A stretch of 64,000 bases of DNA from contig NW_001798954.1 of assembly GCF_000165425.1 (NCBI RefSeq), forward strand, positions 186,001 to 250,000, given 5' to 3'. Under the pieces are notes generated by a model, which was given only the letters and a program-made list of their open reading frames with translations, made no database searches and was not told where the DNA came from. Each line of letters begins with the position of its first letter. Within the stretch, counting starts at the first letter, position 1. This stretch comes from Paramecium tetraurelia. Its lineage: Eukaryota; Ciliophora; Oligohymenophorea; Peniculida; Parameciidae. Below, one piece after another: positions 24,596 to 38,526 of the stretch. The position numbers were made by a program, and so were the translations under genes.

Positions 24596-26412
24596 TCAAT
24601 TCTAGATAGGATTTTAATAGAATTATTAATTTTAGATTGGCTGATTTTGGTAATTGTATTACTATTATTATTAATAATTGGTTTGAGGATATTGTTGTAT
24701 GTATTCTGCCCCAATATTTTATTACTGTTAAGGATAAAAATTTGGCGGATATTGAAAATTATTAAATTATGCATTTAAATTTTCTTATTTAAAAACTTCT
24801 TGATCAGGATTACTCTGAATATTATTCTTTCCTAAAATTCATACTGCATATTTACTCCAGTCTTATTGTTGTTCTTGATTACGTATTTAAGCCAATTTCT
24901 TTCTTTCTTGATAATAACTTTTCAAGAGTAATAATCCAACTATTAAATCTATGCATGCTCCTATAAAAAACATTACAATATATGCCAAATTGTAATTATA
25001 AATCTTTTTTTCTAACACATCTCGTATGGTTTATATGTCATCCTATTCATATATATTTTAAAAAGTACTAATGTTACAACGTCAGAACAGCCTTCATCAA
25101 TTAACTAAGAGTAAAATTTAACTTGAGTGTTTACTGCTGAAAAACTTATAATTGCTATGATGGCTTAAATTAACTAGAAAGTTTCTTTAATTCCAGCTTA
25201 TATACAAAATAAGGTATTTGATTCTTAAGTTCCTTTTCCTTTTATACAAGGTAGATCAACTCCCTTTATTGTACAACAATTTAAAATAAATAAAATAATA
25301 AAAAGCACTAGACAAATGATTGAGATTATCATTAAAACTAATTATTTGATATCAATGTCCTCTAAAACATCTATAGATTCTATAAATTCTTATTAATATT
25401 TTCTGCAACTTAAAGTAAAGTTAATATAATGTCGTCCATATAAACCTAAAATGATATTACTTATATATACCCCATTAATATTAACTTGATATTTCATAGC
25501 CTGGTGCTTATTTAGCAATATCTAAAGCATCATTGGCTTAGAAGAATTTATACTCATTAAATTTATAAATTAATTTAAATCTTGAATCTCTTTCACATTC
25601 AAGTCCAGGATCTGAAATTAAATCATAATTAGATCTTCCAGATGTAATACTTCTATCATTTACTTTTCTACAAACTCCATCCCCTTAAGCAATTTTAAAT
25701 TCAACCAAAGGTAAAGTATAATCATTTTCTCTGAGAATCTAGAAATAATCTTAAGTTCCAAGTTAAAAATTCAAATTATTTTTTATTTAAAAAATAGGAC
25801 ATTCTTTTTCTTTAGTACAATAAAAATAATCTGAAACTGTTCCACATTTTAATTCATTTACTTTACATTCATTTATTTTTGGTGAATTCTATGCAAAGCT
25901 ATTATTTCCTTATTCCCTTTAACCACAAAAACTTAATTTTTTTGTACCAAATTCAACTGGCACACATTTAAAATCTCTTGAACCCATTTCATCAATATCT
26001 TCACATCCTGCATCCCTCATCGTATCATTGCACTCTTTTTGGAATAATTCATCAGTTCTCTCAAATAATATTCTCCTTGGAGCAATATATTAATCTCCAT
26101 CTCTACAATCGCAACCTTAATTTATCCCAGGCCATATGTAATGATTTATATATTCTTCCTTAAATACTTCAAAACTATTACATTTTGTAAACAGTCTCCC
26201 TAAGTTTATCTAATGGATTTGATAGGCAAAGTGTTCCAATTTTAAACAATATTTCTAATATAAATTATATTTTCTGATAATGAAACATAAGCAATAATAG
26301 ATAATACCATTAAGGTGATTCCGAGCGACAATAAATAACATTGAAATACTATTCTGGCTCTGACGTTGCTTGGAATAAGAGATGTTTCAGCTTTCTTTAA
26401 AGAATTGTCCAT
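24596..26412 (-). CDS. Cys-rich multi-pass membrane protein, tandem copy 2
   Basis: This has the same architecture as copy 1. It starts MDNSLKKAETSLIPSNVRAR, has a first TM helix (LLSLGITLMVLSIIAYV), a 23-nt intron, then EEYINHYIWPGINQGCDCRD, APRRILFERTDELFQKECND, CGTVSDYFYCTKEKECPIF and LPLVEFKIAQGDGVC. TM segments near the C-terminus include SIICLVLFIILFILNCCT and ACIDLIVGLLLL. A 24-nt intron then joins to a long Gln/Asn/Pro/Tyr-rich tail (FQYPPNFYPQQQQ, QQYPQTNYQQQQ), much longer than in copy 1. Divergence of the tails while the Cys-rich core is kept suggests selection on the outer domain. Confidence 0.85.
25350..26180 (-). repeat. Duplicated segment, unit 2 (paired with 23150-23960)
   Basis: This is the second unit of the tandem duplication, aligned by eye through the ecto-domain. 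Differences are scattered and mostly synonymous-looking, so both copies appear functional rather than one being a fresh error. Confidence 0.9.
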
Positions 26413-26556
26413 TTTGTTTGAATATAAAATTAATATACAAATTTTTAATAACTAATTCTTATAATCATTTAGATAGTACTATTGTTTGATAATAGAAAAG
26501 TTTTATAAATCTCTAAGAAAATTATTTACTAAATTTTAATCTCAAGTTATAATAAA

Positions 26557-29500
26557 TCATATATTATATTTAAGCTTAGGAATAGCATTACTTAAAGGGT
26601 GTTGAGGGGGGTCCAATATTTCTAAATCGGAAGATGAAGAATTATCTATAATTAAGATGGATTAGTACTTGAAGAATCAAAATTAGAAGTGTACTTGCTT
26701 ATTAAAACATCATCTTCTTCATCAATCCTATCAATTTCTTAAATTTTATTTTATAGTTTTATTTCTCTTTTTTAATCAAGTTCTCTTGAGGATTGCCTTT
26801 ATTATTGCTACTTTGCTTTTAATTCATGGTCAATTTTTTATAAGTTCTATTCAATTTGAATGTTTTATGGTTTGACAAATTAATTTTTATTTGAATGAAA
26901 TCTTTTTATTGCTAAAGCTTAATTAAATCCGTTTTATTTGACAACAGCAGGTCTGACAGTTAAAATTTTAAAAAGGGATAAGATTATAGATATTACGCAT
27001 TTTGCAAGGAGAAATGTCTTCCATAATAACATTATTGGCCAATTTGGATCAATCGAATTATACAGCTCAATCATTTTAGTATTTGAGGTGAAAATCAATA
27101 CAAAAATGAATAAAACTAATTCTATAAAAATCATCCTATAAGTTTCGATAATAATTTCGTAATTTACTTTTATAGTTTTTGTAAATTGATATCCTTGAAC
27201 TGGACACAAAGTTACTAAAAGATCGCTTGAGATAAAATAATTTTAATAGTAAAGAGTCCTTTACAATAATGATAAATATTTAGCTTAATCATCACTTGGA
27301 GTAGCAAATATAAATTTTATTAAATTTATTAAGGTTATGATGAGGGAATCAGCAAATCTTACAAAGATAACAATGCTAAATGTAATCTTATAATTTGAAA
27401 TGTCTAAATCTAAATTATCATCACTTATATTCATTACGGAAGCAAAAAATATTCTCTCAAGCAATGTACTTGATTTACTGGCTATAGAGTAAATCATTAA
27501 AAATATTTCTCGTTTGTGTGGAAATCTAGTATGAAGATGGTCCAGCATTTTAGGATGTATAATTTACAATGCAGGCTATATTTTTCTTCTTAAAGCTACT
27601 GTTAGGATTAATTCCAATATTTCAATAATAAAAATTACAATTACTATCGAACAAGCATAAATAAAATCCATGAAAAAAACTGATATTGTTTATTAATTGT
27701 CCTTAGGATGTCCTGTTAAGGCATCCTTATTACCGTTATAAACAAATAATTTAAAAAATTAAGAAATATTTACTAAGACATATCCAATCCAAAATAGAAC
27801 AACCAAAATCTTTATATATATGTTGTTTCTTCTAAATTTACCAATAAAAAGAGTACTAACTATAAAAATTTATGGCTCGATCAAGTCTAAGTAAGTCATT
27901 AATTTATTTATCTTATGTATAAGCCAAGATCCAAACAGGCCCCCAAATATTTTCTCTATTTATTTCTAAGAGCTCTCTTATTACGCTAGTGGTTTTGCTT
28001 TTCTCATAGCCTGCCCTAATAGAAAATTCCTAAATCTCAAAGTTAAATAACGCAAAAGTCCGTCATCAAATACTTTTCTGGTTTCTTGAGAATCAGATAT
28101 ATGTAGAGCCCTTAACTAATGCTTTTCATAACTGTAATCGAATAGATGGAAAAATAGATAGACTTTTCCATACATTGTTATACATGGATTATCTGAAACA
28201 TCAATAAATTCAATGAACCCCAAAAGTGGATAGTATTTTCCAAATGATTCACAAAATTTATCAGTAAGATTGGATTTTGATAATTGAATTTCTTTTAGAA
28301 AAGAGGGCAACGTTGTTTAATCTAGACGATACTTTTAACAAATTCTAGTGTATTATTCTAAAATTAGATCTGCATCCTCATCATCTAAATCCTACCATAT
28401 ATTATCAATAAATAGATCCTTTTAGTAATAAAGAATTTATGCTAATATTTTTAAACCTTCTTTCTAAAATTTATTGTCTCTTAATAACAAAAACTAAATC
28501 GAGCATTTATGAAATTTTAATTCATCAAGTTTCTTAGCAAATTGATCACCAACCTTATTATCACTAATATTGATTGTTTTGATTGTTTATGACTCAAAAA
28601 TACCCTCAAGAATTTAGATCATGCCCTTACAGGTAAAGAAGTTTTACTACAAATATAATTCCTTCAATATGGTTGATTAAGCTATTGTTTATTTCAATAA
28701 CTCTCCAAAAGAATCGTCTAACTAATTGTTGCTTAAAGACAAACTCATGATTTGCGAAAATAAGAATTATTCCTTATAAATTTGATGTTCTATTATTAGA
28801 TTCTCAAAAAAACTTATTTTCAATTTACAATTCGATAAATTGAGTTGTTTTATTACTATAGGTTGTTTTTTTTTATTTATTAATGCTTGAGGAGTAAAAA
28901 ATTATATTAATTCCTTTTCATCCAAAGGATTGTCAGATAAGTTAAGTTCTTCAAATTGTTTGCCTTTATACTCTGAAACAGCTACAAATTTATTGTTACA
29001 TAGGTTATTTATGATGTTATTATTAGCTATAGACACAATTCTTATTGTAGAACTCATTGAAAGAGCTTCCCAAAAGGGCTCTAAGTTAAAACTTCCGAGA
29101 TTGCATTTATTCAAAAATAAATTTTAGACTGTTTTGTTTCCTTAAATTCCAATACTTAATTCATTTAGCCATTCTTGTTTTAGAACATTATCACTAATAT
29201 CCAACGTAGTTAACTTGAATAAACAAATACATTACACTACAAGTCTCTGGATTTAACAGCCAATTTTTGGCATGAACAAAGGATTCATCAGTAAAAGTGA
29301 CTTAATTATATTTTAATATTTTCAAATTTTTAAAATAGTTTAACAATGCTGAAGCCTTATTTAAATCAACATACATTAATGGATTAAATTACATAGAAAA
29401 CATTTATAATTGCTTGCATTTTAATAACTGCATTCCAAATTTTTCATAACCACTTTGACTGAAACTACAATGATTGAAAGTAACTCCTAAAATATTCCTT

Positions 29501-31716
29501 TTTTATTTTTTGACTATTTTTTAAAGATTCTTTTAATTGGATTAGTCTAAATGTATGTCGGATAATTATAAAAGCTCCATTTTCTCGGTCTAACATAAGT
29601 TGAAAAACGTTTTCAATTTCTTCATTTAGGGGTTATCAGATAAATTGAGATATTAAAGATTTTCAATACAAATTATCTACCCTAAAATTAGAAAATCATC
29701 AGCACTCATTTATTGATGTGAAAGACTGAAATATATTAAATAAAAATTTATACTTTAAACTTTTTAAGCACTTATTCTCAGACATAATTCTAGAAATTGC
29801 TATTAATCCTGTAAAGTTGATGTTATTATGAGATAGGTTTAAGAACGATAGATTCCTATAAGATGATATTATTATTTCTATATAACTGGTATGGGTAGAC
29901 TAAAGCCCATTATAACTCAAATCTATACTCTCAAGTTTGAAGTTTGTGATTATTTCATCATATTTGAATTAATTAGCTATTTTAAATAGTTGGTTTTAGC
30001 TTAGATCTAATTTTTTCAGACTGCTATTTAGAACGCAATCCCTTAATTTCTTAAGAATTTATAAATTTAAGCTCCCTATATTTAAATCCCTTAAATTTAA
30101 ATCATGTACAACAGTAGATTTTTTTAGGAATACACACAACAAATCTAAATCCTATTCTGTTACAGGCTTACAAGATGATAGATCTAAGATTTCTATTTTA
30201 TTAAAGTATGTTGCTAAAGAGCTAATAACAGGAGTAAAAATGTTCGCATTTTTTGAAAAATCTAGTTCTCTTAGGTTAAATGATATCAATTAAAATTAAT
30301 TTTAAGCAGATTTAACTGTCTTCTCCTCTTCAAGTAATGATGAAAAATTTTGATTAATGTCCCATAATTCATTTTACTATTTTTATTAAAATTAGCATCG
30401 AAAGCAGCGAAGACATCCACTTTTAATGAATTTTAACAGAAAAAATATCAAAGCATATCTTATTTTATTATAAGATACATCCAAATGTTCAAATTAAACT
30501 TATTCATGATTAATCATATATGTGATTATGGCTTCACCATCCAAATTATTGTTAGCTACAATAAATTTCTTTAGCATTTTATTATCCCTAAGTCCAAATA
30601 TAAGAGAGTTGAATCCTTCACTCTTTATTTGATTGTTTGAAAGATTGAGTTCTATCCAAAGAGGGTTCTACCTTAAAATACTTGACAATTAAAATGCTCC
30701 ATTACTTGTGATATTGTTATTTGTTAAATTGATAACCAGAGTGTTCAAGAAAAACTATTAAGGGAAACAGGAAATTAAGTTAGAACTTAAATTTACTTCA
30801 TACATTTTCCTTGATAATAAGTTTTAGCAATTAAATTCCTCTATTTGATTTTGTGATAAATCTAACTTTTATAGGTTATTAATTTTTCTTAGAAATGTTT
30901 CTAAATGCTGAACTCCTGATTGATTGATAAAGTTTCTTCTTATGTTAAGTTCTTTCAAGTTGATCTTCCTCATATTCCAACTTACTCTTTAAGCCAAGAC
31001 TTCGACCCCTTGATTTTTTATATTAGTATCTCCAATATTTAAATACTCGAGGACCTTTTTTCCTTTAAAATGCTGCAGTGCCATCCCCAAACTTGTTAAT
31101 ACATCAGTAGTGAATTGCATCATTGAAATATCAATAGCATTTATCGATCGAGAGTATCTAACATATATAACTTAAACATACTTAAGGTTTCTCAACAGAT
31201 AACTCATAGCAGTACTTGAGATATTGCAATGAGTTAATTTTAGTTTTTTTAAATTGTTTTTCCCTTTAAAAACAAATTAGTTTATATCATTCATTAGATC
31301 AATATTAAAGCCTTGGTTATTAAACAAATTGATTGACTATAAAGTTTGGTGATTGGATATTGATGAAAATATATATTGTAAGCTAAAACTATTTAATTTA
31401 CATCCAGAAAGGTTGATTTCGTATAAAGAAGAATTTTTTTACAGTCCTTAGCCCAATTCTATCGCTAAAAGGGGATCGATTTCCATTCCTGATAGGTCAA
31501 GTGATCTAGACAATTAAAAATTAGCCTAACCTCAAACTTCTTGCATTTTAAATTGCAGAACTTAGAAAAGAGAAACATTACTGAATTGAAACTGGGGTTT
31601 CACCTGAAAATCCTTCCAAGGTTTTTCGCTTTTTCAAACTAATTATACTCTCTCTCAAATTACTAAATGATCAAAAAAATTTACACATTTTGTTATTGAT
31701 GGATTAAAATTTTCAT
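26557..31716 (-). CDS. Very large leucine-rich-repeat protein with C-terminal TM domain
   Basis: The product is about 1,680 aa. It begins MKILIHQQQNVQIFLIIQQF, with no clear signal peptide. Many LRRs follow (for example LDLSGMEIDPLLAIELGQ, LKKLDLSQNQLFKI, EELNLSDNPLDEKEL, ISDNKVGDQFAKKLDEL), mostly of the irregular 26-29 residue RI-like type. From about 28,000 down to 26,930 come roughly six TM helices (KILVVLFWIGYVLVNIS, FMDFIYACSIVIVIFIIEI, FIELVLFIFVLIFTS, FLLAKCVISIILSLF). A charged tail ends in ILDPPQHPLSNAIPKLKYNI. Several introns of 22-28 nt are supported; the exon joints near 31450-31640 are unresolved. The topology (large LRR array without signal peptide, then a polytopic membrane domain) is unusual, and the function is unknown. 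Confidence 0.8.
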
Positions 31717-32179
31717 ATAATTTACAAATCTACTCTTTTGAATATTCTTCTCATTTTTATCATCTTCTTTCTCCTATCCATCCTGAGGATGCATATCTTA
31801 ATGAAATATTGTTTTCTTTTGTGGAGCATTCTTTTATTTTGGGCTCTTGGATCCTTGTTAAAATTGCATTTAAGAAATTTAATATTTATCATATATTATT
31901 GTCGAAACTGTTTAATCGCCCTTAGATTTTAATAAATGTCAAAGCAATTACATTTAATGAAATTATTTTTTTATTGAAAGGAGGTGCAATTATTAATAGA
32001 ATCAAATACATATTATTAATTATATAAAAGGTTCAAGGATCTAAAATTTAAATCTATTTAATTTCACAAGCATAAATCTTTACTTCTATTGGTTAACTAA
32101 ATCATCTAACTTCTAGTGGATTATTTTATTATCTAAATATTAATATATAATAAATAATTTGAGAGATTTTAAGAAATAT
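31717..32179. promoter_or_regulatory. Divergent intergenic region, 463 bp
   Basis: AT-rich spacer between the LRR gene start (-) and the RING/IBR-like gene start (+). Short hydrophobic frames occur on +, but they look like chance ORFs in AT-rich DNA. No motif was identified. Confidence 0.45.
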
Positions 32180-33781
32180 ATGTTCACCTTTAGTTAGCAA
32201 TTACTAAATTTATTTGAAGGTTAAGGAATAAATAGCGAAATCTAGTAATATTTTCCTCAAGGAGAATGGGTGACTAGTCCTTATTTTAAAAATTAAACTT
32301 ATGAACAATTTTATAGAAATTTGACGGCTTTCTTTTTATTAATAGAAAAATAAAAAAACCTTCCAATCTCCAATTAACAAAACTATGTTTCTTTATCAAT
32401 GTTATTTAATGATCAATTTAATCAAAAAGAGTTTAAATTACAAAATGTAGCCATTTAAATGTAATCAGCAGCACATTGGCTTCAACTCTATATGAGAGTA
32501 AATTTAGTTCCTTCCAATATTGTGTTCTAATATGGTAATAAAGATCACTAAAAGGTTAAAATAATGATGCTGACACTATAATCAGAACCAAGGCAATCAT
32601 ATATTTTTGGACTCTAAAAACAAATAATGCAATGCAAAAGTTGTTCGTAGTTAAAACACATACAAAATTAAAAAAAACCAGAATTGAAATTCAATATTTA
32701 ACAATAACCAACTGTTTATCTTGATAATAAGTAAAATCTAGTGCAAAAAGGATTGTAAGTGTAGAAATAATAACTGAAGATTTAATAATTTGGTAATCAT
32801 TAACCCATCCATGCTTAATAGGTATTGTTACCAAACCCTTAATCACAGCCTCAGGAAAATAATCAAGACCAACCCTTTCAAGCCAACCAAGGAACTGAAG
32901 GAATCTAAGTTCGAACAACATAGTAGATTTCTGAGATTTCAGCTATGAAATTAGCTCGACCAATCAAAACAAAATTAAAATTATCTATCTCTAAAGTTAA
33001 ACAAAATGTAGAAATTTTGTGTGATGCCTGTAATGAAAGATACCAAGAAAGTCCAGATTAATAGATTTGTTTGCCTTGTTGCCGAAGAATTGTTCATAAA
33101 AGTTGCATGTTATAAGAACTTGAAACAAATTAAGAGATCTTATCCAATATGAAATGTAGGTTTTGTCAAAAAATTTTTGAAATAACTTTCTTGAAATAAA
33201 ATATTCGTTCGAATATTTTTAAAGAAAAGTAAAAAGAATTAGTATACTATGTTGAATGCTGCTCTTGCTCAGGGACAATAGTTGTCTTCCCTTAATAAAG
33301 AAAGTAGCCTATTCGATTGGAATGTAAAATATGCAACACATATATTTGCTCAAAGTGCTTATTAGGTTTTCATGGATCTGATTAACTTGTAATATTTTTT
33401 GATATCAAAAGTGTTAAGAGAATAAAAATAAATTTTAAAGATAGAAGACTGAATGTCTTATTACTAGCGATGGAATAGATAGCATAACTTGTGATTAAAG
33501 TAAAATAGATCCTTTGTCTGTAGACAGAAGCTCAATTCTATAAGTTGGTAATGCTCCAAACGGATAAGGTACAATAATTCAAGAGAGAGTAAAAATTTTT
33601 GAATTTTGTTAGTAGACCACAGATAATTAGAGTTCTATTCCAAATGAACTTGAGACTAATAAAAAGAAAAAAGGGTTTTGAATTAGAACCATTATCATAT
33701 TTAATTTCAACTATAAACATAAATTGCCATATTAATTTACTTATTAATAAATTATACATTTCATCTTTCAATAGTAAATGA
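32180..33781 (+). CDS. RING/IBR-like zinc-binding protein (possible RBR-type ubiquitin ligase)
   Basis: This is an intronless 533-aa frame. The N-terminal 270 residues are Gln-rich (QGEWVTSPYFKNQTYEQFYR, QMQSAAHWLQLYM). From about 283 a Cys pattern CDACNERYQE..CLPCCRRIVHKSC..CRFC resembles a RING or C4HC-type finger. It is followed by CCSC and LECKICNTYICSKCLLGFHG, which matches an IBR-like C..C..C..C..GFH pattern. A RING2 domain with its catalytic Cys is not evident in the remaining basic tail. RBR ligases transfer ubiquitin through a RING2 thioester, so either this is a degenerate RBR or a plain double zinc-finger adaptor. No intron in 1.6 kb is notable here. Confidence 0.6.
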
Positions 33782-33885
33782 ACAACTCTTGAATTTTGAC
33801 ATTATAAATATTTAGATGAAAGACTTTCTTCTTTTTATTTTTCCAATTATTTCTGCGAGAAATTTCGCATAATTAAATTAGATTT

Positions 33886-34514
33886 TCAGCAATAATATCG
33901 TAATTAAACATTTTTATCTTCAACACCTCCATTTAAGAAATCTTCTTACTATTTGTTTCTCACCCCTTCAATGGAATATAAGATTTCTTAGAGTTACTCT
34001 TTGTTTTAATTAATCTACACATCAATAATATTAAACAATAACTACTTTATAAATACATCTTTATTATAGAATCCGCTCTATTTATCATTTTAACTGTTTG
34101 ATAATTTGCCCTGAATCAAAATTCATAGTAGATGTAAACGACTATCAATGACAAAATGGCGCAAAACAACAATCTTAAAAATAAAGCTATGCAATATCCA
34201 AAGAGTAGTGCTGTAACACATTCTATTTCATACAGTTTACTGAGCACATTTTCATCTTTTATATATAATGATGTGAATAACACCGCTAATAGTACTAATT
34301 TAACAATCCTTAAGTTTTGAAGAACTTGTTAGGTTTATGTATGCGATATATCCCTAAAGTGTATAATTATTACTATTAATGAAATTAATAATCCTACTTG
34401 AATAAATAATAATATTATTTAATTCTACAAACTAGTGGAGAAGAGCAGATGTTTTAGAAAGATTTCTGTTGTATTCGAAATTTCCTAAGCATACCCAATT
34501 TCTACTCTTAGCAT
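33886..34514 (-). CDS. Small multi-TM protein, unknown
   Basis: The product is 199 aa with one 29-nt intron (34111-34139); exon length is an exact multiple of three. It starts MLRVEIGYAQEISNTTEIFL. Three hydrophobic helices follow (ILLFIQVGLLISLIVIII, KLVLLAVLFTSLYI, ALLFGYCIALFLRLLFCAIL). A charged cytosol-like tail contains GFYNKDVFIKQLLFNIIDVQ and EGVRNKQQEDFLNGGVED and ends RYYC; the final Cys could be lipidated. No family was recognised. A further exon after the stop is possible because adjacent sequence looks codon-biased. Confidence 0.6.
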
Positions 34515-34842
34515 TTTACTATACAATTAAATGTATTAAATCAAATAATGATATTTCTAATATTGGTGTATTGATTTTCCACTCCTTTAATAATATACAT
34601 ACTAGGGTATAAACTTCTTAAAAAATTCCTCATTTTTTCTTCTTATTATAGCTCTTTTAATTTTCCATATAAATTCTTAATAATTATATTATTATTAATC
34701 TTAACTCCTCATTTTCCTCATTCTCAATTTAAATTCCCTTGAATTCGGTTATCAATCTTAAAATTTATCTTAATTATCCTCCTTAAAATGATTCATATAT
34801 TTTTGAATAAAGGAGTTTTTAAATTGATTTGATAATTTTCTA
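34515..34842. promoter_or_regulatory. Divergent intergenic region, 328 bp
   Basis: AT-rich spacer with pyrimidine-rich stretches on the + strand between two divergent starts. Nothing coding was seen. Confidence 0.45.
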
Positions 34843-35957
34843 ATGAAAATAGAGAGTCTTGATGTTAATTTATAAAGAACTCTTCAAATTAATTTACTGT
34901 TTATTGGAAATACTAGAAATATTCAAGTAGATGTTGAAATAAACACTGTAGCTTAGGAACTCTTTACTCATCAAAATGGCACTGAATTTTTACTCATTCT
35001 AATGCAATCTTAAAATTAAATATAGTAGAATGGACTTTAGTTTTAATACTCATTAGATATTTAAAATTATTAAATGAATATAGTTATATTTAAATTTAAT
35101 AGATGTCGACAATTTAGGAGCTCATTACTACATTATTTAATTTAGTATTAATTCTATAAATCTTGTCAGATTGTTAGTGATGATGAAGTTTAGCATAGAA
35201 ATCGATTCCTTAAAACAAATAATCCAATTGAATAATTGAGGATTATAATTGAAATTGTAATACAGCAACAGCACCAGAAATAGCAATAAGATTACAAAGC
35301 TCTGGAAAAACAACTCCAAAAATTTGAATTTGAGGTTCGAAATCATATTAGAGTATTGAATTAACCTTATAAACAAAGGATGAATATTTAATGCAGTAGA
35401 ATTAGGAAGATTTGATATCTCGACTGGAGGAAATGGAGAAAGAAAAGAATGACTTATTCAGCAACACCAAATAAACAATTATTGTAAATGTTATAATATT
35501 TATTATAAGAAATTAAAAAGGGAAAACGAAGAGTTGTATTAAAAAGTGAGATTATTATCTGTAGAAAACCAATAACAAAAAAGTCTGAATGAAAAACTGA
35601 CGACCTATTAGGAAAGACACAAGATGACCGATCATCTGACTCAAGAATCTACCAAGATTAGTTAGAGTAAATATTCAACCTTGGAAAACCATAATTAAAA
35701 GATCATCAAATTAAAAACACATCCAACCCCTAAAAAATTGCACACTGAAACTTCAGTAGACATTTCCCTTATAGCTGCAGTGAATCAAAAAAGATTAAGT
35801 CAATAATTGATCAAACCAAATTATTTTCAAAAAAAGGGATCAATTACAAACAATTAATTTATCAAGAAAAAAAGACAATCCTGTTCATTCGCAAATCAAT
35901 CATTGTATATTATTTTTATATTACAACCATAGAAATTTTTTAACGACAAGCATGTGA
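34843..35957 (+). CDS. Coiled-coil protein, unknown
   Basis: The product is 344 aa from four exons; introns 35353-35378 (26 nt), 35484-35509 (26 nt) and 35905-35932 (28 nt). The N-terminal ~110 residues look globular and beta-rich (INLLFIGNTRNIQVDVEINT, NIVIFKFNRCRQFRSSLLHY). Then a long coiled coil starts (QQHQKQQQDYKALEKQLQKF, ISRLEEMEKEKNDLFSN, LKRENEELYQKVRLLSVENQ). The tail is basic and ends FLTTSM. A globular head followed by a coiled coil resembles centriole or cilia scaffold proteins such as SAS-6 in outline only; the characteristic SAS-6 head motif was not seen. Confidence 0.7.
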
Positions 35958-36212
35958 TTACAAATCAATATTTTTTATATGTGAAAGAACATTTCTATTA
36001 TATGAAATCTTATTCTAATCATCATTCTATTCTATTTCCAAATTTATAATGAGAGAGTGCCTACAATTAGAATATTTAACTTTTATCTCAATTCTAATTT
36101 AAATTTAATATAATCCAATCTATAACCTAGATTTTCATCAAGAAAACTGAAAGAAATGGTGTAAATTTTGATATTTTGAAACGTGAATATAATTCAATCA
36201 ATATCGAATGAT

Positions 36213-37337
<1,125 letters not shown>

Positions 37338-37622
37338 CCTTAGTTGTTGGGATGCTGTGATATTCAGAAAGCTTCGATGTCTACTTGATGCTGATCGATG
37401 TTATTAAATTAAAGAATTCATAAAATATTATCGTTACAATCCCAAATTAAATGTTTGATTAAATAATATAATTATAATTTTCAATATTGATCATTTCCGT
37501 AATGAAATTGATGATGTGAATCAAGGGAAAGGGTGTGTGATAGTAAATAGAAGCACTATTATAAAAGGGGGAAATACGTTTAAATTATATAAACCTATTA
37601 TTTATATAAAATTATATTAAAT

Positions 37623-38489
37623 ATGGCTAACGTTGCTTTTTTGGACCCTATGAAGAATGAACCAAATCTTCAAACGGCTCAAGATGTCGATGATTATATA
37701 AATACACTGACTCAACACTAAAATGCTTGTGAGAAGCAAGGGAAATACATGGAGGCAGAAGATGCACGGAAAAGAATTATTGAGTTGAGGAAGCAACTTA
37801 TAACGAAAAAAAAGAAGGAATTGATAAACAATTGGTTGAATCAAAAAGATTAGGCTGAGAAGGCTCATTTGGAAGAATACAATTAATTCAATCAATTTTG
37901 GGATAACAAAATGGTGAATTTCAATGAGGAGGCTAAGTAAGTGGAGATTGAATTGCAAAATCGCCAGCAAAATGAATATAAGCAATTGCAAGAAGAACTG
38001 GAACGAACTACTCCTTATAAACCCAAAGAATCTTCGGAAGTCTTGAATCTTAAGAAAATTGAGGAACATCTGGCTAAACAAAAGAAGTATGTATTGGTTA
38101 CTATCTGTAGTTATGTAGATGCACATGCCATACAAAACAAACGTGCTTAGCTTGAAGAAGAGGAAGTTAAGTTATATTCGACATAGAGAAGTTTGAAGAT
38201 CAAATCATAATTGTAACAATTCGAATAGAGACATTTGAATGAGTTGAATGCATTACAATAGAGAATCAAGGCTGGCCAAGATGAGTTAAGGAAGAACAGG
38301 AGTATTGATTTGGAGAGGTAATTGGATATGATTATACTATAAAGGTTGTTATAAAAGTATCAAAACATGAAGAAGGATTTAGAGTAGAGAGAATAGATGG
38401 ACATATTAGCATTTGATGGATAATTCAAAACCAAAGGGTGTAGTAGTTAGAGTACATATAAGAGTGTGATGATGATGGCTAAAAAATGA
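37623..38489 (+). CDS. Coiled-coil protein, possibly ciliary
   Basis: The product is 280 or 288 aa. It starts MANVAFLDPMKNEPNLQTAQ. The sequence CEKQGKYMEAEDARKRIIEL, later IEEHLAKQK and DAHAIQNKRAQLEEEE, is a Cys/Gly/Met-spaced helical pattern seen in conserved ciliary coiled-coil proteins (KQGKY.EAE..R.RI.EL). A 24-nt GTA..TAG stretch inside (about 38087-38110) keeps the frame either way and is probably an intron, because the spliced reading KQKNYVDAHAIQ is more natural. The Gln/Lys/Glu content is high and there are no TM segments. It is divergent from the Aurora-like kinase, whose start is 285 bp upstream. Confidence 0.65.
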
Positions 38490-38526
38490 TGATTATCCAA
38501 TTCCCTTTATATTTAATACTGTAAAT

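Noticed and set aside
37617-38135. Minus-strand frame of about 170 codons over the coiled-coil gene
   Set aside because: Leu/Phe/Ile-rich antisense of a Lys/Gln/Glu-rich coiled coil; the plus strand has the meaningful pattern.
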